Shown one piece after another: positions 1 through 9,869 of a stretch of DNA of 64,000 nt. How positions within the stretch are numbered: position 1 is the stretch's first letter; every line of letters begins with the position of its first letter. A program made the translations under genes and the position numbers. Source of the DNA: Bacillus sp. 1780r2a1 (GTDB lineage: Bacteria > Bacillota > Bacilli > Bacillales > Bacillaceae_H); contig CP099863.1 in assembly GCA_024134725.1 (NCBI GenBank), positions 1,111,501-1,175,500 of the forward strand. Reading direction: 5' to 3'. A model generated the notes under the pieces. It saw nothing but the letters and a program-made list of their open reading frames with translations, had not been told where the DNA came from and searched no databases.

Positions 1-62
1 CTTATTATGAAAAGTTTTTAAACGAGCTAAAACACGTTTTAGCATAATAAAAATAACCAATG

Positions 63-99
63 AAAAAGCGTAGCGAGGATGTCCTCGCTACGCTTTTTT
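63..99. terminator. Bidirectional intrinsic terminator
   Basis: A perfect 17-bp inverted repeat (arms 63-79 and 82-98) has A-runs on one side and T-runs on the other. It can therefore stop transcription arriving from the left on + and from the VanZ-family gene on -, whose stop codon lies inside the right arm. Confidence 0.8.
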
Positions 100-534
100 C
101 TGTTGCTTGAATCGATAAAGTAAATATAAAAATAGTGCCCCGCCGAATGAATCCACTAACACATCGACCATGCGCCCATCTCGTCCAACGATAAACGCTT
201 GGTGCACCTCATCCGTAAAGGCAAATAAAGCAAGCAAAATCCAAGCTTTTATGTACCGCGTCTTAGATTCTCGTAAATTCCAATAGAACAATAGGGCGAG
301 TATTCCAAAGAACGTGATGTGCGCAATTTTTCGTAAAATGAATTCTGTATTAAAGCCGTAGGAATAAGCAGTGAAAAATTCACTGCTAGGGTTTAGAACA
401 GATCCAATCGTAGCATTGTGATCCCATACAGAAGGGTTATTCCACGTACCGGGATCGGTTACTTGCAAATGAGGCGTGTGTGAAAAATAAGCAATCGCAA
501 GCATAAGTAAAAGGGCAATCAGTTTCTTTACCAT
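88..534 (-). CDS. VanZ-family membrane protein
   Basis: 148 residues. An N-terminal hydrophobic segment (about residues 4-17) is followed by further membrane segments around residues 68-85, 95-107 and 123-140. The VanZ signature is visible: a conserved DE-x-HQ-x-F stretch, then GRDGRMVD and DSFGG. In enterococci VanZ gives low-level teicoplanin resistance; most Bacillus homologues have no proven role, so only the family is assigned. The ATG at 534 follows an AGAAGGATT ribosome site. It is transcribed alone, away from the polysaccharide operon, and ends in a bidirectional terminator. Its position beside a cell-envelope locus is suggestive but not proof of a joint role. Confidence 0.85.
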   Translation of the reverse strand: MVKKLIALLLMLAIAYFSHTPHLQVTDPGTWNNPSVWDHNATIGSVLNPSSEFFTAYSYGFNTEFILRKIAHITFFGILALLFYWNLRESKTRYIKAWILLALFAFTDEVHQAFIVGRDGRMVDVLVDSFGGALFLYLLYRFKQQKKA

Positions 535-1008
535 ATGTAATCCTTCTTCTAACTAGTTTTAATTTATATCCTAGAAGAAAATGGGAGATAAAGCAAGTGT
601 AAAGACCATTCGATATAATTTTACAAAAAAATCAAAAAAAGGGATGGTATTTTTATACTATTGAAATGTATAATAAACATATTAATTAGGTATTTAGATT
701 CAAATAAGAGCAAAGCTGATAGATAAACATCTTACATAGGCATCATTTCATCTTGTCTTCCATCTATATTAAGAATAAATTCTAATATATTCCTCATTTT
801 AAAGACTTTAAAACTATTAAATGGATTATCCTGCAACAGAACAGCACTGAAAAAGGACTTTTCGAGGAGTGAAAGTCCTATATTAAGCATTTAGTATAAA
901 AGTCGACATCAAACGACAAAAACCCTCATTTAAAACCATAAATTGTTATGGTAATATTACTTTTTGAATAAGCCTAATGAATTATTAAATTGATAATTTA
1001 AGTAAGAA
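535..1008. other. Non-coding stretch upstream of the polysaccharide operon
   Basis: No convincing gene is present on either strand. It is AT-rich and should hold the divergent promoters for the VanZ gene and the operon. Two sequences resembling Spo0A half-sites on the - strand (TGTCGAC at 902-908 and a weaker TGTCGTT near 912-920) lie about one helical turn apart. They do not match perfectly and are noted only as candidates. Confidence 0.4.
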
Positions 1009-1145
1009 AAAAGGTGATATCTCCTAACCTTTATCAATGGAGATACTCGGCTGTGCTGTGGGTGGCATATAAGAAAGGCACCTTAGACGCGTTTGTTGTC
1101 ATTAGCATGGTGTGAGGTAGGGTTAGATGCCCTGTTTTTTATAAA
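1009..1145 (+). ncRNA. Candidate EAR/epsC-type antitermination leader RNA
   Basis: A structured leader directly upstream of the first gene of a >30-kb polysaccharide operon. Hairpin 1 pairs TATCTCC (1018-1024) with GGAGATA (1039-1045). Its loop contains TAACC (1025-1029), which can form a pseudoknot with GGTTA (1121-1125). A last hairpin, AGGG (1119-1122) with CCCT (1130-1133), is followed by GTTTTTT. The eps-associated RNA (EAR) of Bacillales has several stems and a pseudoknot and promotes read-through of terminators inside long exopolysaccharide operons. Position and fold agree, but the identity is inferred from memory of the family and needs a covariance search. Confidence 0.45.
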
Positions 1146-1238
1146 TGTTTACGCAAGGGTTGAGATGAATACAACCTTTTCTTAAGCATTTATATCTATA
1201 TTTATTGGTTACTAAAACATGAAAAGAGGAGTTATGCT

Positions 1239-2129
1239 ATGAAAAAAGTACGCAAGGCCATTATTCCGGCAGCGGGTCTTGGGACACGCTTCTTACCAGC
1301 AACAAAAGCAATGCCAAAAGAAATGCTTCCTATTGTGGACAAGCCTACCATTCAGTACATAATTGAAGAAGCAATCCAGTCTGGTATTGAAGACATTATT
1401 ATCGTAACGGGAAAAGGTAAGCGTGCCATTGAAGATCATTTCGACTATGCGCCAGAGCTGGAAAATAACTTAGTAGAAAAAGAGAAATTTGAGTTATTAG
1501 AAAAAGTTCGTCAATCATCAAACGTTGATATCCATTATATTCGTCAAAAAGAACCAAAAGGTTTAGGTCATGCTGTGTGGTGCGCTCGCAACTTTATCGG
1601 TAATGAGCCGTTCGCTGTACTGCTAGGAGACGACATTGTGCAGGCTGAAACACCTTCCCTGCGTCAGCTCATGAATGAATATGAAAGCACCTTATCATCG
1701 GTTATTGGTGTGCAAACGGTGGCAGATGAACAAACGCATCGCTACGGAATTGTTGATCCAATTTCTAGTGAAGGCCGTCGCTATCAGGTTAATACGTTTG
1801 TAGAAAAGCCAGCTCCAGGTACGGCACCATCAAATCTAGCTATTATGGGACGCTATGTTTTTACTCCTGAAATCTTCATGTTCCTAGAACAGCAAGAAAT
1901 TGGTGCAGGCGGAGAAATTCAGTTAACAGACGCCATTCAAAAGCTAAACGAAATTCAACGCGTGTTTGCGTATGACTTTGAAGGTAAGCGGTATGACGTA
2001 GGAGAAAAGCTAGGATTTATTGAAACAACGCTTGAATTTGCCTTGCAGCATGACGACTTGAAAAATCAGCTTTTAGAAATCATGGAACGTCTGGTAGAGC
2101 AAAACAAAGCAGCAATGAACGTAAAATAA
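1239..2129 (+). CDS. galU: UTP--glucose-1-phosphate uridylyltransferase
   Basis: 296 residues, the normal length for GalU/GtaB. It makes UDP-glucose from glucose-1-phosphate and UTP in the cytoplasm. The nucleotide-binding signature [20 protein letters not shown] is at residues 11-30, with the sugar-phosphate site [12 protein letters not shown] further on. It is the first gene of the + strand operon and supplies UDP-glucose to the ugd gene and to the initiating transferase that follow. A paralogue at 21806-22687 is identical at roughly nine residues in ten, so the locus carries two copies about 20 kb apart. Start ATG at 1239 follows AGAGGAG. Confidence 0.95.
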   Translation: MKKVRKAIIPAAGLGTRFLPATKAMPKEMLPIVDKPTIQYIIEEAIQSGIEDIIIVTGKGKRAIEDHFDYAPELENNLVEKEKFELLEKVRQSSNVDIHYIRQKEPKGLGHAVWCARNFIGNEPFAVLLGDDIVQAETPSLRQLMNEYESTLSSVIGVQTVADEQTHRYGIVDPISSEGRRYQVNTFVEKPAPGTAPSNLAIMGRYVFTPEIFMFLEQQEIGAGGEIQLTDAIQKLNEIQRVFAYDFEGKRYDVGEKLGFIETTLEFALQHDDLKNQLLEIMERLVEQNKAAMNVK

Positions 2130-2148
2130 ATAAAGGGGTGTTAAAAGT

Positions 2149-2832
2149 ATGCCACCAGTAGCTCAGCAAAAAGCTATGCAAGCAAAAGCACCCCAGATAA
2201 AAGGCGCGATTTTCGTTAATGAACCATTTTTATATCGATACACTAAACGAAGTACTGATATTGTTGGTTCATTAGCTGGAATAATTGTTCTATCATTTTT
2301 ATTCCTTGTCATTTCAGTTTGGATTAAAATAGAGGATCCAAAAGGCCCCGTATTCTTTTCGCAAAAACGCGTAGGTAAAAATGGAAAAGAATTTAATATG
2401 TATAAGTTCCGCTCAATGGTGACGGATGCAGAAGAAAGGCTAAAAGAGCTTCTAGCGCTAAACGAAACGACGGGTGCTATGTTTAAAATGAAGAACGATC
2501 CGCGGGTCACAAGAGTGGGGCGTTTTATTCGTAAAACGAGTATTGATGAACTACCACAGTTATTCAATGTATTAAAAGGAGATATGAGCCTCGTCGGACC
2601 AAGACCTCCACTGCCAAGAGAAGTAGATGAATATACTTCTTACGATAAGCAGCGACTTTTTGTTGTGCCAGGCTGCACAGGCTTATGGCAAGTCAGCGGG
2701 CGAAGTAACATTGGGTTTAAAGAAATGGTGGAACTAGATTTGCAATACATACAAACAAGAAGCCTTTTGATAGACGTAAAGATTATCTTTAAAACCATAC
2801 TTGTCCTTTTTGGTTCCAAAGACGCTTTTTAA
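2149..2832 (+). CDS. Initiating sugar-phosphate transferase (monotopic phosphoglycosyl transferase)
   Basis: 227 residues, typical of the small bacterial sugar transferase domain (WcaJ/CpsE/TuaA/EpsL type). It moves a hexose-1-phosphate from a UDP-sugar to undecaprenyl phosphate at the inner membrane face and so starts each repeat unit. Visible are one re-entrant hydrophobic segment (about residues 35-60), MYKFRSM with DAE, the catalytic Asp-Glu in SIDELPQLFNVLKGDMSLVG, and PRPPLPRE. The sugar is not determined by sequence; glucose or galactose is likely given galU. An AGGGGTG ribosome site precedes the ATG. Confidence 0.93.
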   Translation: MPPVAQQKAMQAKAPQIKGAIFVNEPFLYRYTKRSTDIVGSLAGIIVLSFLFLVISVWIKIEDPKGPVFFSQKRVGKNGKEFNMYKFRSMVTDAEERLKELLALNETTGAMFKMKNDPRVTRVGRFIRKTSIDELPQLFNVLKGDMSLVGPRPPLPREVDEYTSYDKQRLFVVPGCTGLWQVSGRSNIGFKEMVELDLQYIQTRSLLIDVKIIFKTILVLFGSKDAF

Positions 2833-2883
2833 AGATTGAATATAAAAAATCATTTTACTATTTTGAAAGATGGTGTATCCTTC

Positions 2884-3825
2884 ATGAGAAAAGATTCAAA
2901 AATTTATGTTGCTGGTCATAGAGGGTTAGTAGGCTCAGCAATCCTCACAAAACTACAGGAAAAAGGTTATACAAACCTTGTTTATCGTACAAGCGGTGAG
3001 CTAGATCTGCGTGATAAGTTCGCAGTGGATGCGTTCTTTGCAGAAGAAAAGCCAGAGTTTGTCTTTCTAGCAGCAGCAAAAGTAGGCGGAATTGTAGCCA
3101 ATAATGAGTACCCAGCAGACTTCATTCGCGACAACCTGTTAATTCAAACAAATGTGATTGATGCGTCGCATCGCAATAATGTTGAGAAACTACTATTTTT
3201 AGGCAGCACATGTATTTATCCAAAACTTGCGCCACAGCCATTAAAAGAAGAGTACCTATTAACTGGTGAACTTGAGCCAACAAACGAACCGTACGCAATT
3301 GCGAAAATTGCCGGTATTAAAATGTGCGAGTCTTATAACCGTCAATACGGTACAAAATATATTTCGGCGATGCCAACAAATCTATACGGACCAAACGACA
3401 ACTTTGATTTACAAACATCACACGTGTTACCAGCGCTACTTCGTAAGTTCCACGAAGCAAAAGAAAGCAACGCACCGTTTGTGGAAATGTGGGGAACGGG
3501 AACACCAAAACGTGAATTTCTATATTCAGATGACTTAGCGAATGCATGCGTGTTCTTAATGGATACATATGAAGGAAATGAAATTGTCAATATCGGTGTG
3601 GGTGATGATATTGCGATAAAAGAGCTGGGCGAAAAAGTAAAAGCAGTTGTTGGATACGAAGGTGAGATTCAGTTTGACACAACAAAGCCAGACGGAACGC
3701 CTCGTAAGCTAGTAGACGTAACAAAGATTAATAGCTTAGGTTGGAAAGCAACAACTTCTTTAGAAGAAGGTTTAGAAAAAGCATATCAATGGTTTTTAGA
3801 AAACGAACTAACAAAGATTAACTAA
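2884..3825 (+). CDS. fcl: GDP-L-fucose synthase
   Basis: About 313 residues. It epimerises and reduces GDP-4-keto-6-deoxymannose to GDP-L-fucose using NADPH. The Rossmann motif [10 protein letters not shown] is near the N-terminus, STCIYP follows, and the short-chain-dehydrogenase catalytic pair appears as YAIAK. A longer frame opens at a TTG at 2836, but that would add 16 residues not seen in the family and lacks a ribosome site, so the ATG at 2884 is chosen. It precedes gmd, whose product it uses; with manC and manA at 14-17.7 kb this gives GDP-fucose apart from a phosphomannomutase, which is absent here and presumably encoded elsewhere. Confidence 0.93.
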   Translation: MRKDSKIYVAGHRGLVGSAILTKLQEKGYTNLVYRTSGELDLRDKFAVDAFFAEEKPEFVFLAAAKVGGIVANNEYPADFIRDNLLIQTNVIDASHRNNVEKLLFLGSTCIYPKLAPQPLKEEYLLTGELEPTNEPYAIAKIAGIKMCESYNRQYGTKYISAMPTNLYGPNDNFDLQTSHVLPALLRKFHEAKESNAPFVEMWGTGTPKREFLYSDDLANACVFLMDTYEGNEIVNIGVGDDIAIKELGEKVKAVVGYEGEIQFDTTKPDGTPRKLVDVTKINSLGWKATTSLEEGLEKAYQWFLENELTKIN

Positions 3826-3849
3826 TTGACGATATAACTGGAGGATATT

Positions 3850-4929
3850 ATGAAAAAGGCATTGATTACAGGTGTAACAGGACAAGACGGATCATACTTA
3901 GCAGAATTTTTACTAGAAAAAGGATATGAAGTACACGGAATTATCCGTCGCAGCTCATCTTATAACCAAGAGCGTTTAGAAGATCTTCTAACAGAAGAAG
4001 CAGCGAGCGCACTATTAAATAATTCAAACTTCCACCTGCACTACGGTGACGTAACTGATGCACTAAATATCACACGTATTATTGGTGATATTAAGCCAGA
4101 TGAAATTTACAACTTAGCCGCCCAGTCTCATGTGCGCGTATCCTTTGATATGCCTGGCTACACGCTAGACGTTGACGCAAAAGGAACATTAAATATTCTA
4201 GAAGCCGTTCGTATTTTAGGTCTAACGGATAAAACACGCGTATATCAAGCGTCTACTTCTGAGCTGTTCGGTAAAGTACAAGAAGTACCGCAAAGAGAAA
4301 CAACGCCATTTTATCCACGTTCTCCATACGGCGTAGCGAAAATTTACGGCTTCTGGATTACAAAAAACTACCGTGAATCTTATAATATGTTCGCAGTAAA
4401 CGGAATTTTATTCAACCATGAATCAGAGCGTCGCGGTGAAACGTTCGTAACGCGTAAAATTACGCTTGCTGCTTCACGTATTGCGCAAGGTAAACAAGAT
4501 AAGCTGATGCTTGGAAACCTGGAGTCATTACGCGACTGGGGTTACGCAAAAGACTATGTTGAATGCATGTGGTTAATTCTTCAGCACGATAAGCCAGAAG
4601 ACTTTGTTATCGCAACAGGTGAAATGCACTCTGTACGTGAGTTTGTGCAGTTAGCATTCAAGCACACAGGTATTGAAGTTGAGTGGCAAGGCGAAGGCGT
4701 AGATGAAAAAGGTATCAATAAAGCAACGGGTGAAGTAATCGTTGAAGTTGATCCAAAGTTCTTCCGTCCAGCTGAAGTAGAGCAACTTTTAGGAGATCCG
4801 ACAAAAGCAAGAACGTTATTAGGTTGGAATCCAACGAAGACTTCTTTTGAAGAGCTAGTGAAGATTATGGTTGAAGCGGATATGAAGAAGGTTGAGAGTG
4901 AAGATACAGTTAAGGTTATGTTTGATTGA
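3850..4929 (+). CDS. gmd: GDP-mannose 4,6-dehydratase
   Basis: 359 residues, full length. It converts GDP-mannose to GDP-4-keto-6-deoxy-mannose, the precursor of GDP-fucose. The N-terminus has the NADP-binding [15 protein letters not shown], and the active site has [11 protein letters not shown] followed by [10 protein letters not shown] with the catalytic Tyr-x-x-x-Lys. [17 protein letters not shown] is the usual nucleotide-sugar contact region. The ribosome site GGAGGATATT leads to ATG 3850. The gene is followed by a long hairpin that separates it from the AT-rich cassette. Confidence 0.96.
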   Translation: MKKALITGVTGQDGSYLAEFLLEKGYEVHGIIRRSSSYNQERLEDLLTEEAASALLNNSNFHLHYGDVTDALNITRIIGDIKPDEIYNLAAQSHVRVSFDMPGYTLDVDAKGTLNILEAVRILGLTDKTRVYQASTSELFGKVQEVPQRETTPFYPRSPYGVAKIYGFWITKNYRESYNMFAVNGILFNHESERRGETFVTRKITLAASRIAQGKQDKLMLGNLESLRDWGYAKDYVECMWLILQHDKPEDFVIATGEMHSVREFVQLAFKHTGIEVEWQGEGVDEKGINKATGEVIVEVDPKFFRPAEVEQLLGDPTKARTLLGWNPTKTSFEELVKIMVEADMKKVESEDTVKVMFD

Positions 4930-4937
4930 TTTTAGAA

Positions 4938-4981
4938 AAGATAAAGTTGAGAAGATGTATATATCTTCTCAACTTTATCTT
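4938..4981 (+). terminator. 19-bp perfect hairpin after gmd
   Basis: Arms 4938-4956 and 4963-4981 are perfectly complementary around a 6-nt loop. The T-tract after the stem is poor (CTTATAATTG), so this may be a weak terminator, a pause or an mRNA-processing site. It lies at the junction with the AT-rich cassette, where read-through control would matter. Confidence 0.6.
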
Positions 4982-5029
4982 ATAATTGACTTAAAAAAAG
5001 TTGTATTATTCTAGCATTTAGGTGAATAT

Positions 5030-6397
5030 ATGAATAAATTTATTATATATACAAATGTACTCTGTGTTTTACTATTTACAATAAGTATAAAATACTTATT
5101 ACCGTCGGGATTAACATCAATTTTATTGTATGCAGTATTCTGTCTTTTAAATCTTTATATAATTTCGTATTTAATAGTAAAAAAAATAACTAATAATCTC
5201 ATTGTTATATTTTTATTTCTATTGTGGCTAGTTCATAATAGCTTTTCTTTTTATAGGATATCTTATATTCAAAGATTTTCTAGTAGCGAAGTGAATTTCG
5301 TATATCTTTTAATGATTATAGCTACAATATTGATTTTTATAGGATTCAAGTTCAGTCAAATGTTTAAAGTAAAAAAAGGTTTCTTTTTTGAAAAGGTAAG
5401 TATCAATACTTTAACATTTTATATTTTATTAGCGATTACTATGATTATAGCCATTTATAAGTATAGTGTTGCTGGTGGAATAATGAATTATATTACTAGT
5501 TCTTATCAATCAAAAATCCCAGGAGATATGAAGTTTGTAATCTTTATACTTGATGGAATATTCTCAGCAAATTTCTTTTTTATAGCACTCATATATGCAT
5601 TTAATTCAACTCATAAAAGAGCTAAAAGTTTAGCGTGGTTGTATATTGTATTTAATTTGTTTGACATTATAATTTCAGGTAAATCTTCTGGTGTTTTATA
5701 CAGAATTATATCAATTGTTATTTTTGCATTAATAACTATTCAGAACCCGAAAAAGTTAAAAAAAGTCACAAGTATATTTAAACCTCTTGTAATACTGGGC
5801 TTAATGATAGGAATCTTAATTAGGTTTAATAGGAGTAGTGAAGACTTTTCTCTTAACATTTTAAGAGATGCGTTAGATACAATTATTTTAAGTCCAACTT
5901 TTGATAGTTTGGAAAATTTCGCAAGGATTATAGATGTATTTTCTCCAACATATACACTGGGACAATTTATATATCCATTTGTGAATTTCATACCAAGATC
6001 TATTTTTCCTGACAAACCAGTGGAACTGGGAAGAGTTATTGCTGTTGAGTTTTATGGGTTTTCTGTTGATCAAGTTGGTGGTTTTGCCCCAAGTATCTTA
6101 GGAGAATTTTATTATGATTTTGGTTATTTAGGGATTTTCACGGGATTACTAACTGTTGGATTCTTCCTAGGTTTTCTCCAAAAGAAATTCAATAAAACCA
6201 CATTAACTTTATTGGTTGTTGCAATAATGATTCAAGTTTCTGTTAATACAGCAATCATACCCAATTGGTATACAGGCTGGGGAATTCGCTTCTCTTACAT
6301 AGTAATCTTCTGGGGAATTGCGTTCAGTATTAATAGCTTTATTAATAACTATATAGTACCAAAAAACTTTAAGAATAAGGGTTGGAAAAAATGTTAG
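5030..6397 (+). CDS. Wzy-like oligosaccharide repeat-unit polymerase
   Basis: 455 residues, almost entirely hydrophobic with about ten or more predicted membrane segments and one larger outward loop (about residues 275-350) containing Arg-rich and PR-x-FPDKP-type residues. This fits O-antigen/capsule polymerases, which join lipid-linked repeat units outside the membrane. There is no universal Wzy motif, so the call rests on topology, size and position between the initiating transferase and the flippase. It is much more AT-rich than gmd, as are the next six genes. Its last seven bases overlap the next gene if that gene starts at 6391. Confidence 0.78.
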   Translation: MNKFIIYTNVLCVLLFTISIKYLLPSGLTSILLYAVFCLLNLYIISYLIVKKITNNLIVIFLFLLWLVHNSFSFYRISYIQRFSSSEVNFVYLLMIIATILIFIGFKFSQMFKVKKGFFFEKVSINTLTFYILLAITMIIAIYKYSVAGGIMNYITSSYQSKIPGDMKFVIFILDGIFSANFFFIALIYAFNSTHKRAKSLAWLYIVFNLFDIIISGKSSGVLYRIISIVIFALITIQNPKKLKKVTSIFKPLVILGLMIGILIRFNRSSEDFSLNILRDALDTIILSPTFDSLENFARIIDVFSPTYTLGQFIYPFVNFIPRSIFPDKPVELGRVIAVEFYGFSVDQVGGFAPSILGEFYYDFGYLGIFTGLLTVGFFLGFLQKKFNKTTLTLLVVAIMIQVSVNTAIIPNWYTGWGIRFSYIVIFWGIAFSINSFINNYIVPKNFKNKGWKKC

Positions 6398-7308
6398 ATA
6401 ATAGACCATTAGTTAGTATAGTAATTCCTACTTACAATCGAGCTGATACTATTATTAACACTCTTAATTCTGTTTTTAATCAATCATATCAAAACTATGA
6501 AATTATAATAGTCGATGATGCTTCAAGTGATAATACAGAAGAGATGATAGTTAATATAGAGGACTCTAGAATTAAGTATATTAAATTAGATGAAAACTCT
6601 AAAGGGACTAAGCCAAGAAATGTAGGTATTCAATCCAGTAAGGGGGATTACATTGCATTTTTGGATTCGGATGACGAATGGGTTCCAGATAAATTAGAAC
6701 GGCAGCTAAATTATATTAACAAATCGGAATTACCTAGAGATCAAATAATGTGTTTTACAGGAATTATTTTAAAAACTGAGAAGGAGAAAAGATGTGTAAC
6801 AAATGATAAATTAATTAAAAATACGGATATTATGGAATATATTTTTGTGAATGAAAATATTGTACAAACTAGTACTTTCTTAGTTTCTAGTAAATTAGCA
6901 AAAAACACCTTGTTTAATCCGGAGGTAAAGAAGCACCAGGACTGGGATTTTTGTTTGCGAATGAGAGAGAAAGGAGCTATGTTCTTATGTTTAAATGAGT
7001 GCTTAACTATTTGGTATGATGAAAGAAATAGACAAGATAGAATAAGCAATGATGGAAACTATCATAATTCCATTCTTTGGTTTGATAACAATAAATATAA
7101 ATTGACTAAGAGAGCACAATATGCTTTTAAAGGAATTGTATTAGTAAATATGCTAGTTAATATGAGAAAGAGAAAGGATGCTTTATTCATAAGTTTGCAT
7201 GCTTTTTCTAATAGAGGTATAAACTTAAAAAGATTAATGAAGAATTGTTTAAAGATTTTTTTACCAAAAAGAATCATACTTTATGGAATCACTTTTTCTA
7301 AAAAATAA
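6391..7308 (+). CDS. Glycosyltransferase family 2
   Basis: About 305 residues. A GT-A fold is shown by LVSIVIPTYNRADTI at the N-terminus, IIVDDASSDNT, and the metal/UDP-binding FLDSDDEW. It transfers one sugar of the repeat unit at the cytoplasmic face; donor and acceptor cannot be read from sequence. An upstream TTG (6382) is possible, but ATG 6391 sits at the right distance from AATAAGGG and matches the family N-terminus. It is translationally coupled to the polymerase gene by a short overlap. AT-rich like its neighbours. Confidence 0.9.
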   Translation: MLDNRPLVSIVIPTYNRADTIINTLNSVFNQSYQNYEIIIVDDASSDNTEEMIVNIEDSRIKYIKLDENSKGTKPRNVGIQSSKGDYIAFLDSDDEWVPDKLERQLNYINKSELPRDQIMCFTGIILKTEKEKRCVTNDKLIKNTDIMEYIFVNENIVQTSTFLVSSKLAKNTLFNPEVKKHQDWDFCLRMREKGAMFLCLNECLTIWYDERNRQDRISNDGNYHNSILWFDNNKYKLTKRAQYAFKGIVLVNMLVNMRKRKDALFISLHAFSNRGINLKRLMKNCLKIFLPKRIILYGITFSKK

Positions 7309-7370
7309 TTTTGAGGTTGAAAAAGCCTTTTTTGTAGAATACTTTACAAGTTCTTAAGGGGATCAATAAT

Positions 7371-8813
7371 TTGAGTAGCATGCAAGGAATTAATAAAAGC
7401 TTAAAAAAAGGGTTTATATTTAGTGCCATTGGAAAGTATAGTAATTTTTTAATTCAATTAATAATCTTAGGTATACTTTCACGTATTCTCACTCCCAGTG
7501 AATTTGGTATTATTGCAATAATAAATGTGTTTTTGATTTTTTTTAATATGTTAGTGGATATTGGAATTGGACCTGCAGTTATACAAAATAAAGAAATTAA
7601 TAAAAAAGATATTGATGGTATTTTCACTTTTACAATCTTACTTGCCATAATAATGAGTGTGATTTTTGCATTTATGTCAAAACCAATAGCTCACTTTTAT
7701 AATAACGAAGATTTAGTTAATGCTTGTTTAGTTATGTCATTTGCACTGTTTACTAGCGGTATTAATGTGGTTCCTAATGCAATATTATTAAAACAACAGA
7801 AATTTTGGGAAGTCAATAAAACATTGATTTTTGGTAATTTTATATCTGGTATCATAGCGGTTATTTTAGCTTATTATGGCTTTAGTTATTTCGCTCTTAT
7901 AGTAAATACAATTTCCAAAAACATTATAGTTTTTATTATTATGTTACGTATGTCAAAAGTAAAAATAACTATCAATCTAAGATTAGACAACTTAAAAAAA
8001 ATATATGCGTTTTCTAAAAATCAATTTTTATTTAATTTTATTAATTACTTTTCAAGGAATCTAGATAATTTATTAATTGGAAAGTATATATCAATAAAAG
8101 AACTTGCTTTTTATGATAAGGCTTATACTTTATCGTTGTATCCTAATCAGATGTTTACCAATGTAATAACCCCGGTTATCCAACCAGTGTTATCGGAATA
8201 TGAGCAACAAAAAGAAGTTATTAAAGTAACATATCTTAAAATAGCAAAGCTATTAGCTTTAGTCGGTATGCCTATAAGTGTTTTTATAATGACATCATCA
8301 CGAGAAATTATCACTCTCTTATTTGGAAATCAATGGGCGGGAAGTATTGTTGTTTTACAAATTTTAGGATTTTCTGTTTGGGTACAAATGATATTGAGTA
8401 GTACTGGAGCAATATTTCAATCAACTAATAGAACAGACTTATTATTGTTATCTGGTATTCTCTCAACTACTTTAAATATTATTAGTATAATAATAGGAAT
8501 AAACACAGGTGAAATTAAATATATAGCAATATCCTTAGTAATATCTTTTATGGTGAATCTATTTCAAGCAAATTATCTTTTAATGATAAAGATCTTTAAT
8601 GACAGTCAAAAAGAATTTTATAAAAACTTAAGAGACCCTTTCTGTATTTCAATTGGAATATTCATATTATTAGAATTTATTAATATATATTTTAACTATT
8701 TGGATAATATACTGTTATTACTTATAAAAATATTTTTTATGAGTTTAGTGTATATTTTGGGTTTAAAAATAACAAATAACCTATCTTTTATAAGTAAAGT
8801 TTTTAGGAGGTAA
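7371..8813 (+). CDS. Wzx-like polysaccharide flippase
   Basis: 480 residues with about 12-14 predicted membrane segments, the size and pattern of the polysaccharide transporter family in the MOP superfamily. The N-terminus carries the usual SLKKGFIFSAIGKYS-type amphipathic stretch and LSRILTPSEFG, seen in WzxC-type lipid-linked oligosaccharide exporters. It should flip undecaprenyl-linked repeat units for the polymerase at 5030. The TTG at 7371 has AAGGGG upstream; an ATG three codons later has no well-spaced site. The stop codon merges with the ribosome site of the next gene. Confidence 0.88.
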   Translation: MSSMQGINKSLKKGFIFSAIGKYSNFLIQLIILGILSRILTPSEFGIIAIINVFLIFFNMLVDIGIGPAVIQNKEINKKDIDGIFTFTILLAIIMSVIFAFMSKPIAHFYNNEDLVNACLVMSFALFTSGINVVPNAILLKQQKFWEVNKTLIFGNFISGIIAVILAYYGFSYFALIVNTISKNIIVFIIMLRMSKVKITINLRLDNLKKIYAFSKNQFLFNFINYFSRNLDNLLIGKYISIKELAFYDKAYTLSLYPNQMFTNVITPVIQPVLSEYEQQKEVIKVTYLKIAKLLALVGMPISVFIMTSSREIITLLFGNQWAGSIVVLQILGFSVWVQMILSSTGAIFQSTNRTDLLLLSGILSTTLNIISIIIGINTGEIKYIAISLVISFMVNLFQANYLLMIKIFNDSQKEFYKNLRDPFCISIGIFILLEFINIYFNYLDNILLLLIKIFFMSLVYILGLKITNNLSFISKVFRR

Positions 8814-8814
8814 T

Positions 8815-9804
8815 ATGATGTGCAAACCTCTAGTTACGATAGTTGTGCCAGTATATAATGTAGAAGATTATTTAGAAGAATGTGTAGAATCAATAATTAT
8901 ACAAAATTATAAAAATATAGAAATTATTTTAATTAATGACGGTAGCACAGATAGAAGTTTAAAAATACTGAAGAAGTACCAAAAAGAAAATCAAAATATT
9001 AAACTTATTTCTCATAGCAATCAAGGGCAGTCATATTGTAGGAATATTGGTATTAACTTGTCTGAGGGGAAATATATACTATTTTTAGATTCAGATGATT
9101 ATATATTACCTAATGCAGTTTCTTCATTAGTTTCAAAAGCAGAAAAGTATAATTTAGACTTGGTAAGATTTGCTGGTGAATCTTTTACAGATGATAACTT
9201 TAATTATTTATTAACAAAGTACAATTACAATGAATATTTCGGTGATAAACAAATTTATTCTAGACAAGAACACTTATCAACTTGTGTTAAAACTTTTGCC
9301 GCAATGCCTTGTTTATATTTGATAAAAAAAGAAGTGCTGGTTAAAAATAATATAAAATTTAAAAATAGTATTATTCATGAAGATGAGCTATTTACTTTAG
9401 AAGTGTTTTTATATTCTAACAACATGATGTATGACTCTAGTACATATTATAGAAGGCGATATAGAAGTAATTCTGTTATGACATCTATTTCAAGTGAAAA
9501 ACTAAAATATTCATTTGATTCGTATTGTGAAGTGATAAGCTCAATGGATAATTTATTAAATAAATTTAATAATGAAAAGGAAGCTAGTAAAATAATTAAG
9601 CATCGAAGAATAATTACTTTTAGAGTGTTACTGAACACAAAAATACCCATAAAATACAAATTTAAAAAGCTTGTAAAAATAAAGGGTATTACATTAACAA
9701 AAAAACTTTCAGAGTGCGTTTATTTTTATATTAAGAAGATTACAAAGATAATCTTCAGGAAATTAGGCTTGTTAAATTTAGCTTCTCAATGTATAAGATC
9801 ATAA
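8815..9804 (+). CDS. Glycosyltransferase family 2
   Basis: 329 residues (328 if the second ATG at 8818, better spaced from AGGAGG, is used). A GT-A domain occupies the N-terminal half: VTIVVPVYNVEDYL, ILINDGSTDRS, NIGINLSEGKY and the DxD-type FLDSDDY. The C-terminal third is Lys-rich and probably membrane-associated. It resembles EpsJ/WcaA-type transferases, but the sugar is unknown. The ribosome site is built into the end of the flippase gene, so the two are coupled. Confidence 0.9.
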   Translation: MMCKPLVTIVVPVYNVEDYLEECVESIIIQNYKNIEIILINDGSTDRSLKILKKYQKENQNIKLISHSNQGQSYCRNIGINLSEGKYILFLDSDDYILPNAVSSLVSKAEKYNLDLVRFAGESFTDDNFNYLLTKYNYNEYFGDKQIYSRQEHLSTCVKTFAAMPCLYLIKKEVLVKNNIKFKNSIIHEDELFTLEVFLYSNNMMYDSSTYYRRRYRSNSVMTSISSEKLKYSFDSYCEVISSMDNLLNKFNNEKEASKIIKHRRIITFRVLLNTKIPIKYKFKKLVKIKGITLTKKLSECVYFYIKKITKIIFRKLGLLNLASQCIRS

Positions 9805-9869
9805 AAATATAATTTTTAATAAAGCTCGTTATAAGTAACATAGTATACAGTTTTAGTAGGTGAACTATT

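Noticed and set aside
2836-2883. Longer TTG start for the GDP-fucose synthase
   Set aside because: Adds 16 residues not typical of the family and has no ribosome site; the ATG at 2884 gives the canonical N-terminus.
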